Below are positions 36,814 to 45,227 of a stretch of 64,000 nucleotides of DNA, piece after piece. Source of the stretch: Chitinophaga pollutisoli (GTDB lineage: Bacteria; Bacteroidota; Bacteroidia; Chitinophagales; Chitinophagaceae). Every line of letters begins with the position of its first letter. Position 1 is the first letter of the stretch. The stretch covers positions 4,122,001 through 4,186,000 of the forward strand of contig NZ_CP149822.1 in NCBI RefSeq assembly GCF_038396755.1. The letters are read 5' to 3'. A program made the position numbers and the translations under genes. Below the pieces are notes generated by a model. That model had not been told where the DNA came from, did no database searches, and was given only the letters and a program-made list of their open reading frames with translations.

Positions 36814-38415
36814 TCAGAGGGAGGGCGCGGCGTCGAGGATCTCAGGATCCGCCTTTGCTGCGTATTTTTCAAAGTTTTTCACAAATTGAGCGGCGAGATC
36901 GGCGGATTTGGCGTCATACGCATCCTTGTCGGCCCAGGTGTTGCGCGGCTCCAGGATCTCGTCGGGCACGCCGGGAACGGATTCGGGAATGGCGAGCCTG
37001 AACTGCCCGTAGGATTTGTAGGCCGCCTTATCCAGCACCCCGTTCAGGGCGGCGGAGATCATGGCGCGGGTGTAGGACAGTTTGATCCGGTTGCCGGTGC
37101 CGAAAGGCCCGCCGGTCCAGCCGGTGTTGATCATCCATACATTCACGTCGTGCTTGCGCATTTTTTCACCCAGCATCTGCGCGTAACGGGCAGGGTGCAA
37201 GGGGAGGAAGGGCGCGCCGAAACATGCGCTGAAAGTGGATTTCGGTTCCGTAATGCCGGTTTCCGTGCCTGCCACTTTCGCCGTGTAACCGGAAATGAAC
37301 TGGTACATGGCCTGACCGGGCGTCAGCCTCGAAATGGGAGGCAATACGCCGTAAGCGTCGCAGGTAAGGAAGAAAATATTCCTGGGAATTCCGCCCATAG
37401 CGGGTTCCTTGGCGTTTGCAATGTAAGTCAGCGGATAGCTCACGCGGGTGTTTTCCGTGATATGTCCGTCTGCATAATTCACCTCGCTGGTGCCGGGGAA
37501 GAACGAAACGTTCTCCAGCAGGGCGCCTTCGCGGATGGCGTTGAAAATAGCGGGTTCCTTTTCCGCGCTCAGGTCGATGGTTTTGGCATAACAGCCGCCT
37601 TCGAAGTTGAAAACGCCGTCTTCCGTCCAGCCATGCTCGTCGTCGCCGATGAGCTTGCGCTCCGGATCAGCGCTGAGCGTGGTTTTACCCGTGCCGCTCA
37701 GTCCGAAGAAAACAGCCGTATCCCCCGACGTGCCCTGGTTGGCTGAGCAGTGCATGCTCAACACCTTGCGGGCATGGGGCAATAGATAGTTCAGGATGGT
37801 GAACACGCCTTTTTTGATCTCCCCGGTATAGGCGGAGCCGCCGATGAGGATCATTTTACGGCTGAAGCTAACCACCGAGAAGTTATGCTGCCGCGTTCCG
37901 TCGGTAGCCGGATCGGCGTGGAGGCCCGGCGCCTGGATCACCGTCCAGTCGGGTTCCAGCTGCTCCAGCTCTTCTTCCGAAGGGCGCAGGAACATGTTAT
38001 ATGCAAAAAGATTGCTCCACGGCGATTCCGTGATGACGCGGATATTCAGACGGTACGCCGGGTCGGCGCAGGCCATGCAATCGCGCACCCATACGGGCTT
38101 GCCAGCGAAATAGCGGGTGATCTTGCGGTACAGTTTCTCAAAGTTGTCAGCAGAAAATGGCTGGTTAAAGTCGTTCCAGTTGACGGTGTCGGCGGTCAGC
38201 TCGTCTTTCACGATGAACTTGTCCTTCGGGGAACGGCCTGTGAACTCGCCCGTGCTAACGACTAACGCCCCGGTGCTGTTCAGACAGCCTTCGTTGCGCT
38301 GCAACGTCTGTGTGATCAGCTCCTCCGGGGAAAGTTGGTAATGTACATCGGCGACGTTCTCTATGCCCAATTCCCGCAATTCCTTGAGTGTATCCCTTAC
38401 ACTGCTGATTTGCAT
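36814..38415 (-). CDS. pckA: phosphoenolpyruvate carboxykinase (ATP)
   Basis: PckA converts oxaloacetate and ATP to phosphoenolpyruvate, the first dedicated step of gluconeogenesis. In Bacteroidota it can also run toward oxaloacetate. The 533-residue protein has the kinase-1a P-loop [12 protein letters not shown] (238-248), the metal-binding LIGDDEHGW, the N-terminal substrate loop [13 protein letters not shown] and the lid-side [12 protein letters not shown]. Length fits the ATP-dependent class. A TAGTTTTG promoter element lies 26 bp upstream of the ATG and a terminator follows, so it is monocistronic. Confidence 0.97.
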   Translation of the reverse strand: MQISSVRDTLKELRELGIENVADVHYQLSPEELITQTLQRNEGCLNSTGALVVSTGEFTGRSPKDKFIVKDELTADTVNWNDFNQPFSADNFEKLYRKITRYFAGKPVWVRDCMACADPAYRLNIRVITESPWSNLFAYNMFLRPSEEELEQLEPDWTVIQAPGLHADPATDGTRQHNFSVVSFSRKMILIGGSAYTGEIKKGVFTILNYLLPHARKVLSMHCSANQGTSGDTAVFFGLSGTGKTTLSADPERKLIGDDEHGWTEDGVFNFEGGCYAKTIDLSAEKEPAIFNAIREGALLENVSFFPGTSEVNYADGHITENTRVSYPLTYIANAKEPAMGGIPRNIFFLTCDAYGVLPPISRLTPGQAMYQFISGYTAKVAGTETGITEPKSTFSACFGAPFLPLHPARYAQMLGEKMRKHDVNVWMINTGWTGGPFGTGNRIKLSYTRAMISAALNGVLDKAAYKSYGQFRLAIPESVPGVPDEILEPRNTWADKDAYDAKSADLAAQFVKNFEKYAAKADPEILDAAPSL

Positions 38416-38441
38416 AAAGAAAGATTGTTTTGGTGTAATGG

Positions 38442-38449
38442 CAAAACTA
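38442..38449 (-). promoter_or_regulatory. -7 promoter element for pckA
   Basis: TAGTTTTG on the minus strand, 26 bp before the pckA ATG. No clear -33 TTTG. The rest of the roughly 300-bp gap to pepP (38450-38649) is AT-rich and shows no gene or strong structure. Confidence 0.5.
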
Positions 38450-38649
38450 GGGATTTTTTGATAACGTTTAATTTGATGGGTGTTATGACGCTTAAAATTG
38501 TTTGGAAATCTACTTTTGAGGGGTTTTGATTAGAAAATATTCAATTCCACCGATTTCAATTTGTCCGAAAAGCAATGAACCCGCATAATATATTTATGGC
38601 GAATAATCTACCAGTCCGGGGGAATATCCAACCGGTCGGAAGGCGCGAT

Positions 38650-38681
38650 TTTGGCGGGTTTCCGTTTTTCCGGTAAGTTTG
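38650..38681 (+). promoter_or_regulatory. promoter for the aminopeptidase P gene
   Basis: TTTG (38650-38653), 20 bases, TAAGTTTG (38674-38681): both elements fit the Bacteroidota consensus in sequence and spacing. The ATG is 34 bp downstream. This is the best promoter match seen in the window. Confidence 0.65.
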
Positions 38682-38715
38682 ACATCCAAAGCAAGAAAGC
38701 AGTAAAAGACATCAA

Positions 38716-40008
38716 ATGAAATATTTGCCACTGGATCAACAGATCTTCATCAAGAACCGCAACCGATTTACGGCAAAAATGCAGCCCGGCTCCATTGCCA
38801 TTTTCAACTCGAATGACGAGCTTCCCACCAACGGGGACGCCCTTCATCCGTTCAAGCAGAACGCCGACCTGTACTGGCTCACCGGCATCGACCAGGAAGA
38901 CACCATGCTCGTGCTCTTTCCCGACAACCCGGATCCCAAATACCGCGAAGTACTGGTGCTCGTCCGCCCGAACGAACTGAAAGAAAAATGGGACGGCCAT
39001 CGCCTCCGCCGCGAAGAAGCCACCGCCATCTCCGGCATTAAAACCATCGTCTGGCTCGATTCCCTGGAAGGTCTCCTGCAGCCCTGGATCCACGATGCCA
39101 CCAATATCTACCTCAATACCAACGAAAACAACCGTAAGAGCAATTACGTGCCCGTGCGCGACTACCGCTACGCGCAAGAGCTCCGCGCCCGCTACCCCCT
39201 GCATCAGTTCCTGCGCTCCGCGCCGATCCTGAAAGAACTCCGTTCCGTAAAGACCGAAGAGGAAATCGCCGTGATGCAGGTAGCGATGGATATCACCGAA
39301 AAAACATTCCGCCGCCTGCTGGGCTTCATCCGGCCCGGCGTGTTCGAATACGAAATCCACGCGGAAATCTGGCACGAGTTCCTCCGCAACCGCGCCACCG
39401 GAGAAGGTTACGGCTCCATCATCGCCTCCGGCGACCGGGCCCGCACCCTCCACTACGTAGCCAACAACCAGGAATGTAAAGATGGTGAGCTGATCCTCAT
39501 GGACTTCGGCGCTGCCTACGGCGGATACAACGCCGACCTCACCCGCACCGTGCCCGTGAACGGCAAGTTCACCCCGCGCCAGCGGGAAGTGTACGACGCA
39601 TGCCTCCACCTGCATAATTTCGCGAAAGGCCTGCTGAAGCCGGGCATCACCATCGCCGACTACCATGCGCAGGTAGGCGTGGAAGCCGGCAAACAGTTCG
39701 TGAAACTGGGCCTGCTCACCGAGGCCGATATCAAAAACGAAGACCCGGAATCCCCCGCATACCGCAAATATCTCTACCACGGCATCTCACACCACCTGGG
39801 GGTAGACGTGCACGACCTCGGTCCTTCGTTCCACCAGCCGATCCCCGACGGGTCGGTGCTGACCGTGGAACCCGGCATCTACATCGAGGAAGAGAAAATG
39901 GGTATCCGCATCGAGAATAACATCTGGGTGAAGTCCTCCGGTAACGTGGACCTCATGAAAAATATCCCCATCACGGCCGACGAAATCGAGGCCCTGATGA
40001 AAAAATAG
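38716..40008 (+). CDS. pepP: aminopeptidase P family protein (Xaa-Pro aminopeptidase)
   Basis: A 430-residue dimetal peptidase that removes N-terminal residues before proline. The N-terminal third is the aminopeptidase P N-domain (PGSIAIFNSND, YWLTGIDQEDTMLVLFP). The pita-bread domain carries the five metal ligands: D263 and D274 (LMDFGAAYGG…NADLTRTVP), H359 (HGISHHLGVDVHDLG), E385 (TVEPGIYIE) and E400 (GIRIENNIW). No signal peptide is seen, so it is cytoplasmic. It has its own promoter and terminator. Confidence 0.94.
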   Translation: MKYLPLDQQIFIKNRNRFTAKMQPGSIAIFNSNDELPTNGDALHPFKQNADLYWLTGIDQEDTMLVLFPDNPDPKYREVLVLVRPNELKEKWDGHRLRREEATAISGIKTIVWLDSLEGLLQPWIHDATNIYLNTNENNRKSNYVPVRDYRYAQELRARYPLHQFLRSAPILKELRSVKTEEEIAVMQVAMDITEKTFRRLLGFIRPGVFEYEIHAEIWHEFLRNRATGEGYGSIIASGDRARTLHYVANNQECKDGELILMDFGAAYGGYNADLTRTVPVNGKFTPRQREVYDACLHLHNFAKGLLKPGITIADYHAQVGVEAGKQFVKLGLLTEADIKNEDPESPAYRKYLYHGISHHLGVDVHDLGPSFHQPIPDGSVLTVEPGIYIEEEKMGIRIENNIWVKSSGNVDLMKNIPITADEIEALMKK

Positions 40009-40026
40009 CGGCGCCCGACGCCTGGG

Positions 40027-40055
40027 AGCCCGGTCCGCCAGGACCGGGCTTTTTT
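40027..40055 (+). terminator. intrinsic terminator after pepP
   Basis: AGCCCGGTCC (40027-40036), loop GCCA, GGACCGGGCT (40041-40050), then T residues. Confidence 0.85.
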
Positions 40056-40082
40056 ATGTATTCCAGTCCGCATTCTCCGTCC

Positions 40083-40170
40083 ATCCTTCGTTCATCCTTC
40101 GTCGATCCTTCGTCCAAACACCTTCAAACCCGTACCACGAGCGAAGACCTTCGAAGGATGAGCGAAGGAT
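40083..40170. repeat. cluster of ATCCTTCG repeats, three direct and two inverted
   Basis: ATCCTTCG occurs at 40083, 40094 and 40105, exactly 11 bp apart. Its complement CGAAGGAT occurs at 40152 and 40163, also 11 bp apart. The two arms could pair into a long hairpin with about 40 bases between them. The cluster lies in the 379-bp gap between pepP and pssA, which otherwise shows no gene. Confidence 0.6.
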
Positions 40171-40387
40171 GAGCGTAAGTACACTGATAATCAATGGGAT
40201 GCATGTAAGTATTTTTGTTGACAATGTCATGCCATGGTCAGGTGGAGCAGTCGTATAAAGGGGACTGTGCAAAATGGAAACCACTCATTTCCGTTATATT
40301 CTTCGATTTTTAATATTTTTCCGCCGGGAAACCGGGCACTTGTCCGAAAACCTTCCCGATCACGGCGCCTGCGCCCACAACGGTATC

Positions 40388-41155
40388 ATGAAACACATTC
40401 CCAACATCCTGACGCTATCTAACCTGTTCTGCGGCGCGCTGGCGCTCATTTTTATCCTCCATGCGCCGGAATACATCGCCGAGTTCAACGGCGCGGAGTA
40501 CACCATCATCAACCCCGCACCGGTGTATTGGGCGAGCGGACTGGTAGTGCTGGCGGGCATCATCGATTTCTTCGACGGGTTTGCCGCGCGGTTGCTCAAG
40601 GTATCAGGCCCGCTGGGGAAGGAGCTGGATTCGCTGGCCGACGTCGTATCTTTTGGCGTGGTGCCGGGGATGATGCTGTTCCGCCTGCTGCAAAGCGCTT
40701 ACATGCAAATGCCCGATGTATACGACGTTGCCGTGTTCAACCTGGCGCCCGCCTTGCTGGTGCCCTGTTTCGCGGCGTACCGCCTGGCGGTGTTCAACCT
40801 CGACACGCGGCAGAGCGAACATTTTATCGGCGTGCCTACGCCGGCGGTTGGGTTCCTCGTGGCGTCGTTCCCGATGATCATGCTGTATAACCCGTTCGGG
40901 TTGGCGGCCTGGCTGGAAAATATCTGGGTATTGTACGGTATCATCGCGGCGCTGTGTTACCTGATGGTGAGCTCGCACCCGATGATCAGCCTGAAATTTA
41001 AAAACCTGACGGTGAAAGACAACTGGCCCCGTTTTCTGCTGGTGGTGCTGACGCTGGTGAGCATTCCCGTATTGGGTTACGCGGCGGTCCCGTTTGTGTT
41101 TGCGGTATACGTGGTATTATCGCTGCTCGTACCGCCGAAAAGCCAGCATGGCTGA
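40388..41155 (+). CDS. pssA: CDP-diacylglycerol-serine O-phosphatidyltransferase
   Basis: A 255-residue integral membrane enzyme of the CDP-alcohol phosphatidyltransferase family. The active-site signature is intact: FFDGFAARLLKVSGPLGKEL followed by DSLADVVSFG, giving DG-x2-AR-x8-G-x3-D-x3-D. Multiple membrane segments follow (LAPALLVPCFAAYRLAVF, VLYGIIAALCYLMV, LVVLTLVSIPVLGYAAVPF). The N-terminal MKHIPNILTLSNLFCG is typical of phosphatidylserine synthase (PssA), which makes the precursor of phosphatidylethanolamine. The start at 40388 is chosen for that motif; the frame is open back to 40274 with no plausible protein. Confidence 0.92.
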   Translation: MKHIPNILTLSNLFCGALALIFILHAPEYIAEFNGAEYTIINPAPVYWASGLVVLAGIIDFFDGFAARLLKVSGPLGKELDSLADVVSFGVVPGMMLFRLLQSAYMQMPDVYDVAVFNLAPALLVPCFAAYRLAVFNLDTRQSEHFIGVPTPAVGFLVASFPMIMLYNPFGLAAWLENIWVLYGIIAALCYLMVSSHPMISLKFKNLTVKDNWPRFLLVVLTLVSIPVLGYAAVPFVFAVYVVLSLLVPPKSQHG

Positions 41156-41193
41156 TTGTAGAATTCCTTCGGGGGAAATTCATAACTAATTGC

Positions 41194-41201
41194 TAGTTTT
41201 G
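41194..41201 (+). promoter_or_regulatory. -7 promoter element for purS
   Basis: TAGTTTTG lies 20 bp before the purS ATG, a good match to TAnnTTTG. No clear -33 element. Confidence 0.5.
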
Positions 41202-41221
41202 CGTCTAAATTTTTCGAACAA

Positions 41222-41467
41222 ATGACATTTACTGCGCATATCAACGTGATGCCGTTGAAAGAACTGCTGGACCCCCAAGGCAAGGCTGTGCTGGGCGGAT
41301 TGAAGAACCTGGGCCTGGGAAATGTACACGACGTACGGGTAGGTAAGCACATTACGCTCCAAATCGAAGCGGCTTCCAAAGAAGAGGCGCAACAGATTGC
41401 CGAAAACGCCTGCCAGAAACTGCTGGCCAACCAGGTAATGGAATTTTACGAAGTAAACATCCAATAA
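41222..41467 (+). CDS. purS: phosphoribosylformylglycinamidine synthase subunit PurS
   Basis: PurS is the small structural subunit that bridges PurL and PurQ in the FGAM synthase complex of purine synthesis. The 81-residue protein has the usual ferredoxin-like pattern: an N-terminal strand ending at the invariant NVMPLKELLDPQGKAV-like helix start, the GLKNLGLGNVHDVRVGKHI loop and a C-terminal LANQVMEFYEV strand. purQ and purL are not in this window, so the complex is encoded at separate sites. rsmI starts 3 bp after its stop. Confidence 0.92.
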   Translation: MTFTAHINVMPLKELLDPQGKAVLGGLKNLGLGNVHDVRVGKHITLQIEAASKEEAQQIAENACQKLLANQVMEFYEVNIQ

Positions 41468-41470
41468 GCA

Positions 41471-42145
41471 TTGTCCAGACTCTACCTCATTCCTTCACCG
41501 ATCGGCAACCTGGGCGACATTACGTACCGGGCCGTTAAGGTGCTGGAAACGGTAGAACTGGTGCTGGCGGAAGATACCCGGACTTCCGGGGTGCTTCTCA
41601 AACATTATGGTATCAGCAAGCCTGTAACACCTTATCATCAACACAATGAGCATAAGGTGTTACAGCACCTGGTACAACAGCTGCGCGAAGGCCGTTCCAT
41701 GGCGCTGCTAACCGATGCCGGCACGCCCGGCGTCAGTGATCCGGGGTTCTTGCTGGTGCGCGAATGCGTCCGCGAAGGAATTGAAGTGGAATGCCTCCCC
41801 GGCGCCACGGCGTTCGTTCCCGCCCTCGTCAACAGCGGCATTCCTATGAACCGCTTCGCTTTCGAAGGCTTCCTCCCTCCTAAAAAAGGCCGTCACACCC
41901 TGCTGACGCAGCTTTCCACCGAGCCGCGCACGATGGTTTTTTATGAATCTCCCCACCGCCTCGTCAAAACGCTGGAAGATTTTATGCAGTACTTTGGTGA
42001 AACCCGCCAATGTTGCGTTTCCCGCGAGCTTACGAAAATGTTCGAAGAGAACAAACGCGGCTCCCTCGTGGAGGTCCGCGACCACTTCCAGGCCAAAGGC
42101 GTGAAAGGTGAGATCGTGATTATCGTGGAGGGCGCGGCGGAATAA
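41471..42145 (+). CDS. rsmI: 16S rRNA (cytidine(1402)-2'-O)-methyltransferase
   Basis: RsmI methylates the 2'-O of C1402 of 16S rRNA with SAM, tuning decoding at the P site. The 224-residue protein has the tetrapyrrole methylase fold with LIPSPIGNLGDITYRAV, LAEDTRTSGVLLKHYGI, LLTDAGTPGVSDPG and the C-terminal VFYESPHRL and CCVSRELTKMFE motifs. The start is a TTG (41471), since there is no in-frame ATG that leaves the N-terminal strand intact. It is coupled to purS, with 3 bp between them. Confidence 0.94.
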   Translation: MSRLYLIPSPIGNLGDITYRAVKVLETVELVLAEDTRTSGVLLKHYGISKPVTPYHQHNEHKVLQHLVQQLREGRSMALLTDAGTPGVSDPGFLLVRECVREGIEVECLPGATAFVPALVNSGIPMNRFAFEGFLPPKKGRHTLLTQLSTEPRTMVFYESPHRLVKTLEDFMQYFGETRQCCVSRELTKMFEENKRGSLVEVRDHFQAKGVKGEIVIIVEGAAE

Positions 42146-42343
42146 CACATCCCGCCAGATATCATCCTATTCCCGCCGGTTATCTTATTTTTTTGCCGAA
42201 TGGAGGATTATTACCTAATATTACATCAGTAGAAAAACCTTGGAATAGTAGCTCAATCCCCAAATTCATTGCAGCACTTAGTGAAGAGAAGTTAAACCCC
42301 GGTTTCCAGTAATTGTATAGCGCAAACCCCAAATCCTTCATCG
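42146..42343. other. leader region upstream of the eCIS operon
   Basis: This spacer of about 200 bp separates rsmI from the contractile injection system. It is AT-rich compared with its surroundings. A T-rich stretch at 42186-42193 (TTATTTTTTTGCC) resembles a -7 element with two extra bases. No canonical TAnnTTTG lies near the first start codon and no terminator is obvious, so the operon promoter is not identified. Confidence 0.35.
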
Positions 42344-42934
42344 ATGATCGATCAGGTTTTGAGCGCGATCGTAAGTAAGTTGAACACATACATTGGCTCC
42401 CTGGATCCTGAAGTTATTCTTGGCAATATTTCATTCGCCGATACTAATCAGGAAACAGTCATGCAGAATCTTGGCGACAAAGTAGTGATCTCTGTCGTGA
42501 ATATTCAGCAGGAGGAAACGTTGCGCAACCTGCCGTACCGGCGTACCGTGTATACCAACGGTATCCCGGAAGTGGTGGAGCGCCAGCCGGAGATCCATCT
42601 CAATGTGTTCCTGCTTATCAGCGCGAATAAGAACACCTACAGCACTGCCCTGCAACGTATTTCGCAGGTGATCGCATTCTTTCAGCGGCAGTTCGTTTTT
42701 ACGCCGGCAGATACGCCGGTGCTCGGTACGCTCCAACTCAACCGTGTTATTTTCGATTTGTATTCGACGCGCTTCGAAGAACTGAACCAGTTGTGGAGCG
42801 TGATGGGAGGGAAGTACATCCCGTCCGTCATTTATAAAATGCGCATGGCCGTGATCCAGGATGCACCGCAATCAGGTTCCGGCATCATTACTGAAATCAA
42901 CCTGCAGACGCAGGTCCTGGGCACGCAGCAGTAA
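42344..42934 (+). CDS. eCIS DUF4255 (Pvc16_N) family protein, putative tube/sheath cap
   Basis: A 196-residue protein of the DUF4255 family, the counterpart of Pvc16/Afp16, which sits at the end of the sheath-tube and terminates it. Recognisable stretches are VVISVVNIQQEETLRN, NPYRRTVYTNG-like LPYRRTVYTNGIPEV, and the C-terminal LNQLWSVMGGKYIPSVIYKMRM, which is the family's most conserved part (placed near the sheath-docking surface). It is the first gene of the operon; all downstream genes are on the same strand with short gaps. Confidence 0.88.
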   Translation: MIDQVLSAIVSKLNTYIGSLDPEVILGNISFADTNQETVMQNLGDKVVISVVNIQQEETLRNLPYRRTVYTNGIPEVVERQPEIHLNVFLLISANKNTYSTALQRISQVIAFFQRQFVFTPADTPVLGTLQLNRVIFDLYSTRFEELNQLWSVMGGKYIPSVIYKMRMAVIQDAPQSGSGIITEINLQTQVLGTQQ

Positions 42935-42982
42935 TTACGCCCAACATAAACCCTGTTATTGAACAACCCCATCGATACCACC

Positions 42983-43735
42983 ATGGAAAAACTGGTTTGG
43001 CGTTATATCCCGGAATTCAGGATACGTATCCGTATCAACAATGCCGACCCCGGCGAGGGCGTCCGCCTTGTACTGTCTCCGCTCAGCTCCGCTACGGCGG
43101 CCAGTTTCGGGCTGCTCGTCCGTTCTTCTCCGGGAGGCCTCACCGCTTTTTGCAAGCAGCATTTCAACGGTATAGCCTGGGCGCCTGCCACTGCCCTAAC
43201 GCAGCCGGTGCAGTTTTCTTTCTGGTTGATGATCGATAAAGCCCGCGCCGCCTTGCCCGACTTTTTCGAACAAGGCACCCAACAGCTGGGGCGCCGCATC
43301 TTTTATGCTGCCAATCTCACGCCCGCCGGCATCATCGATGCTAACCTCGCAGGCAATGTGGTGGCACTTACCGCCGCTGCAAACGCCGGAAACACCGAAA
43401 ACGGCGCCCTCAGCGGATATCTCCTGTCGCATGCCGTAACTCCCGGCGCCTACAACCAGATCCGCGCGGGGAAAATAGCGGCGGGAGCGCCCGTCAGCTT
43501 CTCCCTCAGCGAAACCGTCACGCCCCTGCAAGACCGCACCGGCCTGGATCTCCGCCCGCACCCCAGGGGCGCGTACGTCGTGCGGCTCGAAGGCGGAACA
43601 CCCCTGCAGGAAAAAGTCGTATTCGACCAATCCGCCGCCACGGCCGACGTTTGCGGCGTGATCGACATATTCAAAGAAGCCTGGCACCTGGCCCCACAGC
43701 CACGGGAATACAGCATTAATTTTCAAAGAACCTGA
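42983..43735 (+). CDS. eCIS-associated protein of unknown function
   Basis: A protein of about 250 residues with no recognised domain. It begins with beta-type segments (VWRYIPEFRIRIRIN, GVRLVLSPLSS), has a Thr/Ala-rich middle and ends HLAPQPREYSINFQRT. It has no signal peptide. An upstream in-frame TTG (42959) is an alternative start; the ATG at 42983 is chosen. It sits between the cap protein and the first sheath, where related Bacteroidota loci often carry an uncharacterised gene, so it may act on cap or sheath assembly. That is inference from position. Confidence 0.6.
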   Translation: MEKLVWRYIPEFRIRIRINNADPGEGVRLVLSPLSSATAASFGLLVRSSPGGLTAFCKQHFNGIAWAPATALTQPVQFSFWLMIDKARAALPDFFEQGTQQLGRRIFYAANLTPAGIIDANLAGNVVALTAAANAGNTENGALSGYLLSHAVTPGAYNQIRAGKIAAGAPVSFSLSETVTPLQDRTGLDLRPHPRGAYVVRLEGGTPLQEKVVFDQSAATADVCGVIDIFKEAWHLAPQPREYSINFQRT

Positions 43736-43750
43736 TTAAACTGACCGATC

Positions 43751-45199
43751 ATGTTAAACTTAGCAAATCTTAAAACACCCGGCGTTTACATCGACGAGGT
43801 ACCCAAGTTCCCGCCGTCTGTGGCGCAGGTGGAAACGGCCATCCCGGCCTTCATCGGCTACACCCGGCTTACGACGCTCAACGGCAACTCGCTGCTGAAC
43901 AAACCGGTGCGCATCACTTCGCTCGTGGAATATGAAGCGATCTTCGGCGCCAGGCTCGAAACCTTTACCGCGGCCGTGGCTACCGTCAACGGCGTGCACA
44001 CGGTGAGCGCGGGCCCCACCGCGCCCGCCGCACTTTTCCGGATGTACTATGCCATGCAGATGTACTTCTCCAACGGCGGCGGCCCCTGCTACATCGTGTC
44101 CATCGGGCCCGACAGCGCCACGCCACCCGCGGCCACCATCGCCAATTACACCGCGGGCCTCGCCGCCATCGCCAAAGAAGATGAGCCCACCCTGCTCGTG
44201 TTCCCCGATGCCCAGATCCTGCCGCAGGGCGATTGCTACAACCTCTACGGCCTCGCCCTCGCCCAGGCCGCCGATCTGAAAGACCGCTTCGTGATCATGG
44301 ACGTGTTTAACGGTCATCTCGATTACACCAATCCCGCCAATACCAACGTGATCGACGATGGCGCCAACGGCTTCCGGTTTCTCATCGGCAACGCCAACCT
44401 CCAATACGGCGCCGCTTATTATCCGCACCTGGAAACGTCGCTCACACTGAATTACAACGAAGAGACGCTTTCCATCACCGGAACGCTCAACGGCAACCCG
44501 GTGCCCGCCGCGATGGTGCTCCGGCTGCAGAATCCCACACCGGCGCAGGAAGCCAATTCCCTCTATCACGTGGCAAATAAACTGTATCACCAGATCAAAG
44601 CTTCCATTGCCGCCATGCCCATCGTGATGCCGCCCAGCAGCACCATCGCCGGTGTGTATTGTACGGTAGACGCCACGCGCGGCGTATGGAAAGCCCCCGC
44701 CAATACAAGCCTCCGCTTCGTCCGCAGGCCGCTCGTAGCCGTAAGCGACGATTCACAGGAAAATCTCAACGTCCACACTTCCGGCAAGAGCGTCAACGCC
44801 ATCCGTTCCTTCAGCGGCAAAGGCATCCTCGTATGGGGCGCCAGAACGCTGGCCGGCAACGACAACGAATGGCGCTATGTGAGCGTGCGCAGGTTTTTCA
44901 ACATGGTGGAAGAATCGACCAAGAAAGCTTCCGAGCCTTTCGTGTTCGAACCAAACGACGCCAACACCTGGGTGAAGGTGCGCGCCATGATCGAAAACTT
45001 CCTCATCCTACAGTGGAGAGCCGGCGCGCTGGCAGGCGCCAAGCCCGAACATGCTTTTTATGTGAAAGTAGGACTGGGGCAAACGATGACCGCGCAAGAC
45101 ATCCTCGAAGGCCGCATGATCGTGGAAATCGGGATGGCAGTGGTAAGGCCCGCCGAATTCATCGTGCTCCGCTATAGCCACAAAATGCAGGAATCATAA
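43751..45199 (+). CDS. contractile sheath protein 1 (phage tail sheath family)
   Basis: A sheath subunit, 482 residues, comparable to Pvc2/3. It begins with KTPGVYIDEVPKFPPSVA, the N-terminal arm that links neighbouring subunits. The conserved C-terminal domain contains GVWKAPANTSLRF, KGILVWGARTLAGNDNEWRYV, VRRFFNMVEESTKKASEPFVF and PAEFIVLRYSHKMQES. The sheath contracts to drive the inner tube. A second, longer sheath gene follows 28 bp downstream and the C-terminal parts are highly similar. Confidence 0.93.
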   Translation: MLNLANLKTPGVYIDEVPKFPPSVAQVETAIPAFIGYTRLTTLNGNSLLNKPVRITSLVEYEAIFGARLETFTAAVATVNGVHTVSAGPTAPAALFRMYYAMQMYFSNGGGPCYIVSIGPDSATPPAATIANYTAGLAAIAKEDEPTLLVFPDAQILPQGDCYNLYGLALAQAADLKDRFVIMDVFNGHLDYTNPANTNVIDDGANGFRFLIGNANLQYGAAYYPHLETSLTLNYNEETLSITGTLNGNPVPAAMVLRLQNPTPAQEANSLYHVANKLYHQIKASIAAMPIVMPPSSTIAGVYCTVDATRGVWKAPANTSLRFVRRPLVAVSDDSQENLNVHTSGKSVNAIRSFSGKGILVWGARTLAGNDNEWRYVSVRRFFNMVEESTKKASEPFVFEPNDANTWVKVRAMIENFLILQWRAGALAGAKPEHAFYVKVGLGQTMTAQDILEGRMIVEIGMAVVRPAEFIVLRYSHKMQES

Positions 45200-45227
45200 A
45201 CTTTTCATCTGTTAATCTTGAACGGAT

